From positions 69,501-133,500 of the forward strand of contig OZ025283.1 in the NCBI GenBank assembly GCA_964019165.1: a stretch of DNA of 64,000 nucleotides, given 5' to 3'. The translations under genes were made by a program, and so were the position numbers. The DNA comes from Mastigias papua (Eukaryota; Cnidaria; Scyphozoa; Rhizostomeae; Mastigiidae). The notes under the pieces were generated by a model that ran no database searches, had not been told where the DNA came from, and worked only from the letters and a program-made list of their open reading frames with translations. This document shows positions 22,201 to 30,392 of this stretch, one piece after another. Within the stretch, counting starts at the first letter, position 1. The number at the start of each line of letters is the position of its first letter.

Positions 22201-23929
22201 TAGCTTCATCCAAAACAGGGTCATCTAACTCGACATTTTCCAAAGAACCAATGTTCGTACCACGGTAAAGTTTAACAGCTTCTTTCCCTGGATTAATTAT
22301 TTGAATAGGCACCGACTGTTGATACGGGCGAACAATTACCCTTGCTACAAGTACACCTTTAGTACTAAGCTCATTGTTCGGCTCCAGAATACTTTCGTTA
22401 AGGGTAGGATTTGTAATAAAAGCCCTGTGCACGACTTCATGTTTCCCTGGTACTACGATATCTTCACTTAGGCTAACACCAATATTATTTATGCTGGACA
22501 AATCGCATACGTACAGCGGCAAATCCTGCTCAGGAAATCTGATTTGCTTTTGCCTCGTATCGATGACAGCCTCGGAGTTTAGCAAACAATCTAATCCCAA
22601 AATGATTTCATTGTTTATATCGTTTGTTACATAAAATTCCTGCTCTATTATAAGTTTATATGAGAATTCAACAGGCAAAACAACTTTTCCTAAAATCGCA
22701 ATAGGAGAACTGTTTGCGGCCTCCGCTACAATGTCTGCAGGAGACAAAACAACTTTACTGTTTGCTTTAATTAGCTCCCACTGACTTTGACCTAGGAGTG
22801 AAACTGATGCGCCAGTGTCAACTACACATAATGATTCCAATGTGTTTACCTTGGCTTCTATCATTATGACTTTCTTCTTATTAGCTGCAGCAGCCGCTGT
22901 TAGTCTTATTTTATTTGGATCTTTTTCTCCATTGTTTGGTATTTGCTTACTTTCACTATTACCCCTAGAGAAACTCTCTGCTGCTCTAGGGCGCACGCTG
23001 TTTTCATTATACGAAAGGCAATTCACGGCTATGTGACCTGCAATGCCACAATTAAAACAAATGGGGGGTTCTCTAACACTACGGTTTGGTCTACTTTGTG
23101 CATGGAAATTGCTTCGTTGACTACCATAATCTGCTCTACAATATTTAGCAATGTGCCCTTTGCTATTACACTTAAAACAAACTTTATCATTATGAGAAAA
23201 GGCATTTCTCGCCATACCATGAGACATTCTAGGCGTGGGGCACTGATAGGCTTGGTGACCCCAGCCATTACATCTAAGACAGACCTTTGCTGCTATGGCT
23301 CTGTTTGCTCCAATTTGAACAACGCCTTCATGCACCAATGTCTCCTCACGCTTACCCAGTGTTTCCATAGTAGAGTTAGCAGCTTCAAATCTTCTTGCAA
23401 TGAACAGTGCTGCATCCAAATTTTTAGGTGGCTCTTGTAGAAGCTTGTTTTGGGTTGAACGATCCCGTAGGCCTAATATAAACTGGTCCACTAATCGGTG
23501 ATTATATTCGTCTCCAGTGAATCCACATTTAGAACCAAATTCTCGCAATGCAACGGCAAAAGAGTCCACAGTCTCTCCTTTTCCTTGTATCCTCCGATTA
23601 AACTCGTAGCGCTTAGCAGTATCTGTTTGGTTTCTTTCAAATAGAACAGTCAAACGATTTACAAAACCAGTCCAAGTCTCCTGTTCACCAAGTTCTACTG
23701 ACTCTGCTAAGCGAAAAGCACTTTCGCCTAAAGTAAATAGTAAAGCCAATCGTCTCTTTTTTACATCATTAAGTTCTACTGCCTCAAAGTACAAGTTAAG
23801 TTTCTTTATAAACAAAACGAACTCCTCACCAATTCGAAATTTGTCAGGATGACGAAAAAACGAATGCGAAAGTCTAAATTCATCAGCTTGCGGTATTGCA
23901 GCAGCTGCCCCTTGTTCCTCCAACGCCAT
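19286..23929 (-). CDS. Gypsy gag-pol polyprotein, intact 1547-aa single ORF
   Basis: Single frame from ATG at 23929 with no stop or frameshift. Order and rough residues: gag capsid region (1-210); three CCHC zinc knuckles at about 218, 250 and 290 (for example CFKCNSKGHIAKYC); aspartic protease VVDTGASVSLLG (about 370); reverse transcriptase with YLDDVLIV (about 786); RNase H YTDASNVGVGAVL (about 934); integrase HHCC zinc motif (about 1150-1185) and core Asp-Asp-Glu in VGVDIIGP, TDQGRNF and CERFNG (about 1210-1306); then a GPF/chromo-like C-terminal domain (about 1430-1470). Gag and pol are fused in one frame, so no frameshift is needed. No envelope gene was seen. Confidence 0.95.
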   Translation of the reverse strand: MALEEQGAAAAIPQADEFRLSHSFFRHPDKFRIGEEFVLFIKKLNLYFEAVELNDVKKRRLALLFTLGESAFRLAESVELGEQETWTGFVNRLTVLFERNQTDTAKRYEFNRRIQGKGETVDSFAVALREFGSKCGFTGDEYNHRLVDQFILGLRDRSTQNKLLQEPPKNLDAALFIARRFEAANSTMETLGKREETLVHEGVVQIGANRAIAAKVCLRCNGWGHQAYQCPTPRMSHGMARNAFSHNDKVCFKCNSKGHIAKYCRADYGSQRSNFHAQSRPNRSVREPPICFNCGIAGHIAVNCLSYNENSVRPRAAESFSRGNSESKQIPNNGEKDPNKIRLTAAAAANKKKVIMIEAKVNTLESLCVVDTGASVSLLGQSQWELIKANSKVVLSPADIVAEAANSSPIAILGKVVLPVEFSYKLIIEQEFYVTNDINNEIILGLDCLLNSEAVIDTRQKQIRFPEQDLPLYVCDLSSINNIGVSLSEDIVVPGKHEVVHRAFITNPTLNESILEPNNELSTKGVLVARVIVRPYQQSVPIQIINPGKEAVKLYRGTNIGSLENVELDDPVLDEAKSIKGDEISFDLSHLQDTEKKTMQQILQKYQTLFAKDLSELGATSVVKHKIDTGQAPPIKQLPCRLPNVLKPVVEEQVNEMLAHGVVRPSKSPWASPLVLVKKKDGTWRFCVDFRKVNDVTIKDAYPLPQINDLVDSLAGHSYFTTLDLASGYWQVELDESSKEKSAFVIPWGNLLEFNRMAFGLSNAVPTFQRLMARVLDGLTPNKCLVYLDDVLIVGRNFDEHCKNLIEVLEAIKRAGLRLKPSKCYFAKHEVSFLGFVISEGGLSPDPKKLEAIEHFPRPNDLTELRRFLGMASYYRRFVAGFTEIVVPLNKLTQKNVEFNWNEYCERAFNELKEQLMSSPVLAFPDSNREFIIYTDASNVGVGAVLAQSSEEGDEKVISFASKAFSSAEKNWTATEKEAFAVVWALQYCHPYVYGVKIKVFTDHKALEWLRKIKHPNGKLARWILKLEQYEYSIVHHPGSLMQHADALSCAPVRGIKISNWSSHEFSTSQTLDPAILQAKDWLSTNRMPENQPTENSPYLRGLYRVFDSLCIDRDLLCRKWIDATGIERLQIVVPRCLAKRVLKAIHESIGHFGVHKTFDMVQRYFYWPSFHKDVEEYCASCELCAKNKVVPMPRSPMKPIEVKPQPFYMVGVDIIGPLKTTSEGNRYILSVIDYYTKYAEAEPLPNQEAKTVVKALEQIFSRHGMPSVLLTDQGRNFESHLFQSMCSLFNIDKRRTTPYHLQSDGLCERFNGILKVLLRMKVNKDRDNWDVLLPSALLAYRVSKQESTGVSPFELLYGREPHLAFAINQEGEEKVVKDADEYLVDLRKCQEDLSQYVSGRINKSQEKQKENYDRAHHSSRKKRLIVGDLVLYKNFRATGLDCRYFGPFRVVNVIENNCEIESMFDGKKRFVHCNSLKRFSPANSLNDTVDSVVDLESSDSEEELDCIVKDRIANREDHEFDVDERPYNLRRNRRAPERYGISIMDY

Positions 23930-24066
23930 TAGTTCAAAACCAGCGAAAATATACTGTAATAGCTGTATTTACAAAGTTAAACAAACAATAGCACTATCGA
24001 AAAGTTCAATAAACAGTCTCAACTCGTGCAACGTGCTTTTCCCATCTTTTAAATCCGCTCCAATCT

Positions 24067-24084
24067 ATCTCGGTGGGACCTCCA
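24067..24084 (-). promoter_or_regulatory. Gypsy primer binding site
   Basis: On the minus strand, three bases after the 5' LTR, the sequence is TGGAGGTCCCACCGAGAT. It begins with TGG, as expected for pairing with a tRNA 3' CCA end. The specific tRNA was not identified. Confidence 0.75.
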
Positions 24085-24087
24085 AAA

Positions 24088-24280
24088 TGTAATGAATCCA
24101 GCATAGCTTTGCGGTATACGATGTACAAAATAAAAATTGATGTATTTCCACGCTGGAAGTACGTTAGCTCTAAAGTACAACTATAACTGTTACTACACTC
24201 TTAATCCACGTCTTCACCATTTTCTCTCTCTTTTACACTCCTCTTAGTTTCTCTCTCGTTCACGCCCTAGCTCCTCCACA
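24088..24280 (-). repeat. Gypsy 5' LTR (193 bp)
   Basis: Same length as the 3' copy. It should contain the element promoter on the minus strand, but no core promoter motif was assigned. Confidence 0.95.
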
Positions 24281-24866
24281 TCTGTAATGTCATTGGGCCA
24301 TGCAGATTTTTCCCAGGCTTCTTTCTTTTATGTTTCATCACTTGAAGAACAGCACCATCATCGCCGGCTGACTCTGAAAATTCGCTCTCTCCTAGCCTAT
24401 TATGTCTTCAGAGCCTTCTGTATCATTAATCTCACTACTTTCCTCAGAAGCATTTGAGAAGCGTTGACTAATATTGATTGTTGCCACTCTGGTTCACAGA
24501 GAGAGAAAACTGATCAAGGCCTCTTTCCTGTAGGCAAACAAACTTTGGCGCGTAAATTAAATATATTCTGAACTGCACATGTGCGAGGCTTCTAATCTCC
24601 GGACTGGATTGATTTATATTTGATTCGACCCTAATTAAGTTTGACGTATAAAGCCAACCCACACTTCTGTTGCATAATGCGAGTGGGCATCATGAATTTG
24701 ACTCGCACTAAATATTAAAGTTGACCCAATTAAAATATTGGATTTATACGTCGCATTTTTCATGAATCAAATGGACACTTAGTCTCTATTTGCGCTATGT
24801 AATTGATTCGCGTCGAGTTGAGTGTGACGTATAAATCAGCCCTTACTAGCACTTAACATAATCATC

Positions 24867-24875
24867 AAGTGGGAG
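24867..24875 (+). promoter_or_regulatory. Copia polypurine tract
   Basis: AAGTGGGAG abuts the 3' LTR start at 24876. This sequence and position are typical of Copia elements. Confidence 0.8.
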
Positions 24876-25096
24876 TGATGGAAAATGATGATTATGTTGA
24901 CATACAGTGACTCTATTTGACCTCTATATTATGATACTATTGTTTTCGCTGAACTTTGAACTGAGTTTGATGCTTCATGCTATTTTCTGTTGTTTTTATA
25001 TTCTCTTACTTTTGGAACACGTTTATATGTATATCATGTATTTTGTTACGTTCTAAAGTCATGAATCCTTGCTGCAGTGTCTACCGAAATTTAACA
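24876..25096 (+). repeat. Copia 3' LTR (221 bp)
   Basis: Starts TGATGGAAAATG and ends TTTAACA, with canonical TG and CA termini. It is followed by the target duplication CTCTT. About 4% divergence from the 5' copy. Confidence 0.93.
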
Positions 25097-25101
25097 CTCT
25101 T

Positions 25102-26381
25102 GACAATCAGCTATTGCTTGCAAATTGTGTACAAATGAAGAATGAAAAGTACAACAGGTGGCTGCAAGCTGCTCCCACAGCCTTAGCCACTTCTACAGTT
25201 TTGAGTAACTTCCTGTTTTGTGGGATGACCTGCATTTTACATGACCTGGTGACCTGCTGTTTACAGTTGCCCAGCAGAAGATGAGTGGGTGCAAAATAGG
25301 CAAAACTGTGCTGATGAATATAGTCAGCAAGAGCATGATAACCCTATGTTTTATTGTCACAGAAGGATATATATTGTCTTTGAGCCCAACAACTGTAGAA
25401 AGACATTGTGTCAAAGGGGCAATGGTAACAACTGAAGGAACATGTCTTCAGGGACACACAAGCTATTGCATGAGTCAGCCAGAACACAATCATATGCCTT
25501 GGGGGAAGTGTCCTCCAGATGGCTTGCAGACACTATTTTCCAACCGTGACATTCGAGCCACTAGAACTCTAGTAAAACTAAGTCAAGATAATACAAAACA
25601 GATGATTAATATGTAAGAACAACTAGACAGGACATAACTGTCCCAAAAGGACAGAGTCTATGACTAGGATGTTGAGATAGATATCGCACAGTTCACTTCA
25701 GAACACCAGTATTGTTTAAAGCATCAGATATGCTTAGCCTGTCTACAGAGTTACATATTAGTGAAAGCATGTATTGCCTGACAAAAGTAACCCAATGTCC
25801 ATTGAATACAAACATACAAACTACTCCACATAATGATAGTTTTATCCCAAAATGCAGTGAACTGTGTCAGCTCAAGTTTGCTAGATCTGTCACTCTAATT
25901 CCAAAATGAGAAAGAAAACAGTCAGCTACTTTGTCAGTTGGTGCTAGAACACCAACTGGTGTGTAGAAATGTTCTGTGAATGCAACTGACAATCAACATC
26001 TGTCATCACTCAAATTTACAGTAGGGAACAAACTTACTCATGACCAACATGAATATGTGCTGAAGATGCTTTCAGAACAGGACGATTCATTTTCATATAT
26101 AGGGTGTAAGGGACTGGAAATTTGTGAATTAATGATAGCAGTCATGTACTAGAAGTACGCAACCGCATGGTGACAGTTTAGAGAGTAGAACTCAGTGATA
26201 CACAGTGGGAACGTAGCCTTAGAGATTGCACGAACCGCTTTTGAAAACTTGTAATATCATTGTTGTCTGTCATATTTGGAAAATATATGAAAAGTACATC
26301 TTCTCATTGTGTTAAACCTGCACTAAGCAAGGGCCTGCTGGTCCAGGCTTACATTCTGGCACCTCCGATGGGACTGTATGA
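25102..26381 (+). other. Unassigned DNA with a possible transposase-like fragment
   Basis: The plus-strand frame 25281-25616 includes EGTCLQGHTSYCMSQPEHN followed by MPWGK. A C..GH...W.SQP..N..PWG pattern occurs in an unnamed, multicopy family of invertebrate transposase-like proteins known to me only by general resemblance, so this is a weak call. Near 26190-26222 the sequence ACACAGTGGGAACGTAGCCT resembles a Harbinger-type element end but has no partner. Nothing else was recognised. Confidence 0.3.
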
Positions 26382-28195
26382 ATGTGTGGCATTGAATTTG
26401 TGCTTCGTATCATGTTCAAAAGTTGGTTAGACCATACCATGATGGATATCGACGAGCTGGAATTAGAGATTCTTGGAAAGCTTTATTCGCTTCAGGAAAG
26501 TGTTTCAGCTGAATTGTGTACCTACCTGAGTATCACTAAAGAAGGAAAAACAAAACGCAAATTGCTGAAGGAGGTTAGAGCTTCGATAGAGTCCTTAACC
26601 AGTGGTGATAGTGATGAAACTATCCTAGAGTCATTGAAGAAAATAGCTGAGATTGTAAGTGAGGAGGACATGCCTGAACTAGAAGCTGAAACTGTGGCAC
26701 AAGTGGAGTTGACCGAACGGATAAAAGAACAGAAACAGCAGAGTGGAGAAGTTGCTGCTCAACATGTGCAGTTATCACAACAAAAACAGGTATGAGAGAT
26801 AAGACAAAGCGATGTAGAGTATAAAGACGACAGAAGTTCTTTTCTCCATAGTGACTTTAAAATATTGGGATCCATAGGACAGCCTGGGGAAACAAATAAG
26901 TTAACGTGTATTTCCCTTGTACATCAGATTGAAGGGGGTCTGGCAAAAGGGTATAGTGAACTGGAAGTTTGTGAGGCTGTAATTCGATCAATCAGTCCTG
27001 GGATGGCTCTACGAAGTTTCTTAGAATGTACCCCCAACCTGCCCCTCTCACAAATTCGGGAAATTATCCGCTCACATTATCGAGAAAAATCTGCAACGGA
27101 GTTATACAAGTCTCTGTCTACTCTCACTCAAGGCCCAAATGAAGATGCTCAGTCGTTTGTTTTTAGAGCGTTAGAATTACGTCAGCGGGTCATTTTCACG
27201 CGTAAGGAAGCTGACTCAAAAATTAGTTAGGACAAACACCTCATCCAGAATCTGTGTTTACACTCAATAGAAATGGGATTAAGGGATCAGTCCTTAAGGG
27301 CTAAGCTTAGGCGGCCATTTTTACAGAACACTGATGTCCCTGATGACGAATTGATTGGTCAAATGAATATCATATTTTGTGAAGAGCAAGAAAGGGAAAC
27401 AAAGCTAGGCCGAAAAATTCAAAATCCTACTGCCATACAAAATAACATCTGTAACACATAAAGTAACTGGGGAGAACCCTAATACAGAATCCGATAAATC
27501 ATTTGTCGCTACCATAAACGCCATCCAAACACAGCTGTCTGATTTGAAAGCCTCGTTTGAAAAATTCAAAAGTGATCCAAATAATGTACAGGCAAGGGAA
27601 AAGGGTACAGTACACCCACCCCAAGCGTGTTAATCGTGCGTAGCTCCAGGCAAATTGGTAAACTGCAATCACTGTTTTATTTGTGGGGAATTGAGCCACT
27701 TTGCCTATGGCTGTCGTCAGAGAAACATTCCAAAAAACGGGAAAGGGGTACGGTACCGCAGGGGCCACCCATAGCTGCCCCCCCTGAAAAGCCCCAAGGA
27801 TTGCATAACTGTGAAAGTGTATGCACTGAGAATGTTACATTTATTATTGGTGATTCGAATGATAAACTACTTTATCAATCACGTTTTAGTGACAAAAATC
27901 ATAATAAAATTATCAAACTTATTGAAAAAAATTGTACTATTACATGTTTTCTTCAGAATACCAAACAGAAAGCACTTTTCGACACTGGAGCGCAAGTATC
28001 GGTAATTTCTACAAGCCATTTGTGAAATTCTTTCCCACACGAAATGGTTCGTGACATTTCGGAACTTTTGGGACGCGATGCTAATCTTGATTTGAAGACT
28101 GCTAACGGTTCCTCATTACCTTACACTGGATATGTTGTTTTGTTGTTCAGTTTTAAAGATGGTGAGCCTGGTATTAAAGTACCAATGCTTCAAGG
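26382..28195 (+). pseudogene. Gypsy gag-protease fragment, multiply broken
   Basis: Successive open stretches encode an acidic coiled-coil N-terminus (from about 26440), a capsid-like segment (ISLVHQIEGGLAKGYSELEV; SPGMALRSFLECTPNLPLSQ; REIIRSHYREKSATELY), a zinc knuckle around 27670-27710 (CFICGELSHFAYGC, frame-shifted) and a protease start LFDTGAQVSVIS at about 27980. Stops at about 26793, 27228 and 27459 and several frameshifts interrupt it. Reverse transcriptase is absent; the fragment stops near 28195. It belongs to the same gag lineage as the element at 50.2-56.1 kb. Confidence 0.8.
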
Positions 28196-28419
28196 GCTTA
28201 TCACAATTACTACAAACTAGTATACCTTTAACAGCAAACCCCATCTCTTTACTACCCATGAGTTGACATGTTATCCCACTTTGTTTACATAAGGGATAGC
28301 AAGCAAAGCAAAGAAGTTGGTATAATGAGGACATCTGAACAATCATACATGACTTTGTTGGCTTTTTAATGGCACTGGCATTACTTTCCATCTTATCTGG
28401 AGAAATCCATAAACCAAGT

Positions 28420-28800
28420 GTAGCATATTGGTGTTCTATGTCTTAGATTAATCTGTGTTTTATGTTGTGTCACTTTACTTTTGATGTTGCATTTTGGAAT
28501 GGTGTATTTGTGTTAATTCCTGTTATGTATTTAACTTGCTTATAGTGTCAGTATCACTCTTTCCTGGCGATGTGTTTGTCCCTGTCAACATGTATTGTGC
28601 TTTGACATAACGGATGTTGTATAGTGCTTATGATTATATTATGTGTTTTTAGTATTTGATTCAGTCAGTTAGTTAGTTCAGTTCTTGCCGTTACATCAAC
28701 TGTAGTTTCTCTGTGTTGTTTCTAACTTAGGCCTAGGCCAAGGCTTGAAGATTGATAAACCAACTATCGGCTACCGAAGTGAGATCCCTTATACGTTACA
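28420..28800 (+). repeat. LTR, 5' copy (381 bp)
   Basis: Pairs with 29340-29736; about ten scattered substitutions. It lacks the extra palindromic bases (a GGCCTAGGC type) found in the 3' copy. Confidence 0.9.
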
Positions 28801-29339
28801 AATTTGGTGACAGGAGTAAAGCCTATGCAAATTTTACGCTGCGGTGGATGATGGTGTATAGAGTCTGAGGGGAGAATTCATAGCTGAGTATTTTTTCCAT
28901 CAAGTTTGACTGTTGACTTTAATTTGTGTGTAAGAATGTGACATGTTACATGGTGGATATCACGTTACTTTATTCAGTTCTGTTCTTGTGTGCATCTGAG
29001 TTAATTCATGCTACTAACTATTGCTGCTACTGATCGAATACAATGCCATGTTCAGAAGATCCGTCAAGACATTCATTTACTATATAGTGGTTTAGAGTTT
29101 GCTGGCCATGTGGTGGTTGCAGCTGAGAAGTTACGAAGAAGACTTTATTAGGACTTGTTTTTATTTTTACCAAAGATGCTACCCAACTGTAAGCACTGAG
29201 CAGAGTTTTTGGCACCTTCTTTTGCTTTCCAGTCAGTCTTCGGACTTAAGCATCCTTTGAACATTTTCGTTTGAATCTTGATTGGACTCACTGAACTTTT
29301 CATCGTTGTAGATTACTATTAGTTTAAAGGGAGGGATGG

Positions 29340-29736
29340 TGTAGCATATTGGTGTTCTATATCTTAGAGTAATCTGTGTTTTATGTCATGTCGCTTTACT
29401 TTTGATGTTGCATTTTGGAATGGTGTATTTGTGTTAATTCCTGTTATGTATGTAACTTCCTTGTAGTGTCAATATCACTCTTTCCTGGCGATGTGTTTGT
29501 CCCTGTCAACATGTATTGTGCTTTGACGTAACGAATGTTTTATAGTGCTTACGATTATATTATGTGCTTTTAGTATTTGATTCAGTCAGTTAGTTAGTTC
29601 AGTTCTTGCCGTTACATCAACTGTAGTTTCTCTGTGTTGTTTCTAACTTAGGCCTAGGCCTTTGGCCTAGGCTTGAAGGCTTGAAGATTGATAAACCAAC
29701 TATTGGCTACCGAAGTGAGACCCCTTATACGTTACA
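29340..29736 (+). repeat. LTR, 3' copy (397 bp)
   Basis: Carries about 16 extra bases near 29656-29685, where a TAGGCCTAGGCC palindrome and an AGGCTTGA repeat are duplicated. Otherwise colinear with the 5' copy. Confidence 0.9.
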
Positions 29737-29989
29737 CAAGAAGTTCCATTCTCTTACCAGTTGCAGGTGTGATTGATGTAACTGGCTAAAGTTTAATCAA
29801 CAACTTCAAATGGCAGCTGTCTGTATGGTTGTTTTCCTCTCCCACAAAATGACTAGCAAGTCTTAAGCTTAGCATGGTCTGGTGGGGCATCTAGTAAAAG
29901 TACACAAGCACATAGTGAGTCAGCAGATTCTCGAAGACAAGCCAACCCTATCTTCCAGTGGTACAAACTGTTTTTATTGAAAGGGATCT

Positions 29990-30392
29990 GGCTTTGGGCT
30001 AGACTTTGGTGCCCTAACAATCAAACCAGAGTCCCACTGCCTTGCAGGTTAGGATCTTGAACCAAAGGCTAGGGTTGAGGACCCCGATAGAAACCTCAGG
30101 CAGAAGGCAAGGGGAAACCACTGCTGTATTTCCCAAGTAAAAATCATAGTCAAGTCACAAAAATAGATTCAGAGAAACAATTTGAAGGGAACCTATGGAT
30201 ACTCCAGAGAGTCCTTGTTCAGTAGGGAAAGCCATGAGCTGCAGGTGGTGCCCAACTGTTATCAAGCTACTGACGGCAACAGGAAGCGTAGGGTCATGAG
30301 AACAGGAATGTGGAATGTGAGAACAATGATACAAAAGGGTAAACTTATAAATGTGAAAAGAGAAATGGAGCGACTAAACGTAGACATTTTGG
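29990..30392 (+). pseudogene. 5' fragment of a non-LTR element: start of an APE-type endonuclease
   Basis: The frame 30182-30392 ends with RTGMWNVRTMIQKGKL, then KREMERLNVDILG, the recognised beginning of an APE-like endonuclease domain (TWNVRTM....L......M.R...DILG) in RTE/CR1-like elements. It stops within the first 40 residues of the domain, exactly where the CAT-repeat end of the opposite-strand element begins. About 190 bp upstream of the frame looks like 5' leader. Confidence 0.6.

Larger units (their letters stand above)
18919..24280 (-). mobile_element. Complete Gypsy LTR retrotransposon inside Harbinger element 2
   Basis: 193-bp direct repeats at 18919-19111 and 24088-24280 differ at only two positions (about 1%). 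The 4-bp target duplication TCTG lies at 18915-18918 and 24281-24284. The element lies on the minus strand with primer site, purine tract and one uninterrupted gag-pol ORF in the expected order. It is the youngest layer of the stack and the element in this window most likely to have been recently active. Confidence 0.95.
18170..24480 (-). pseudogene. Harbinger Myb/SANT-like ORF split by the Gypsy insertion
   Basis: The 5' part lies at about 24480-24285 (minus strand) and reads AWEKSAWPNDITDDLVDV across the insertion into 18914-18170. The second part continues with ITSDEHLKWKLCF, LYSKAIRLMRDRC, TIAQTRTKFKKCV, FQEDKNYGNWF and a low-complexity serine stretch, ending in a coiled-coil tail (KMEDVLQNASKALVDLAEQ). 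The 5.36-kb Gypsy, with its 4-bp target duplication TCTG, sits in the middle. Some frame damage is present apart from the insertion. Confidence 0.72.
16091..24845. mobile_element. PIF/Harbinger element 2, inserted in Copia, carrying a Gypsy
   Basis: 29-bp terminal inverted repeats begin AGGGCTGATTTATACGTC: left at 16091-16119, right (inverted) at 24815-24843, two mismatches. The motif GATTTATACGTCGCA also occurs subterminally near 24750. Copia coding runs up to the left end, and the Copia purine tract and 3' LTR follow the right end, so this is an insertion. CTA flanks both sides (16088-16090, 24846-24848) if two extra bases are assigned to the element; TAA/TTA is the other reading, so the 3-bp target duplication is not settled. 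Confidence 0.88.
9460..25096 (+). mobile_element. Copia-type LTR retrotransposon carrying three nested transposons
   Basis: Two 221-bp direct repeats bound the element. The 5 bp before the first (CTCTT, 9455-9459) and after the second (CTCTT, 25097-25101) are identical, as expected for one integration event. A primer site follows the 5' LTR directly and a purine tract precedes the 3' LTR directly. Pol is Copia-type (integrase before reverse transcriptase). Of the 15.6 kb only about 3.7 kb is Copia; the rest is piggyBac, Harbinger and Gypsy sequence. Gag and protease are missing between the primer site and the piggyBac. Confidence 0.93.
28420..29736 (+). mobile_element. Short non-autonomous LTR element without coding region
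   Basis: Direct repeats at 28420-28800 (381 bp) and 29340-29736 (397 bp) both start TGTAGCATATTGG and end CCTTATACGTTACA. CAAG flanks both sides (28416-28419 and 29737-29740). The 539-bp interior has no ORF, a possible primer site (TTTGGTGACAGGAG just after the first LTR) and a purine tract (AAAGGGAGGGATGG) just before the second. This fits a terminal-repeat-in-miniature or a gag-pol-deleted derivative that would depend on another element's proteins. Confidence 0.9.
28120..29830 (-). pseudogene. Possible N-terminal piece of the Mutator-like protein, split by a short LTR element
   Basis: The minus strand reads ENGTSWFMDFSR across the two flanks of the inserted LTR element (29741 side into 28419 side). 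It continues VLIIPTSLLCLLSL and, after a frameshift, GFAVKGILVCSNCDK. A hydrophobic LL..LLS run followed by GFA...L.C..C is the usual N-terminal signature of Mutator-like proteins like the 8.4-9.2 kb remnant. The two could be halves of one gene separated by later insertions, but the distance and decay make this tentative. Confidence 0.35.

Noticed and set aside
22943..23440. 165-codon plus-strand ORF opposite Gypsy gag
   Set aside because: It is a shadow of the intact gag-pol frame.
16085..24848. A definite 3-bp target duplication for Harbinger element 2
   Set aside because: CTA/CTA and TAA/TTA are both possible depending on where the terminus is drawn, so no firm call was made.
26190..26222. 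Possible DNA-transposon terminus (CACAGTGGGAACGTAGCC)
   Set aside because: It resembles the Harbinger right end at 4390, but no inverted partner or target duplication was found nearby.
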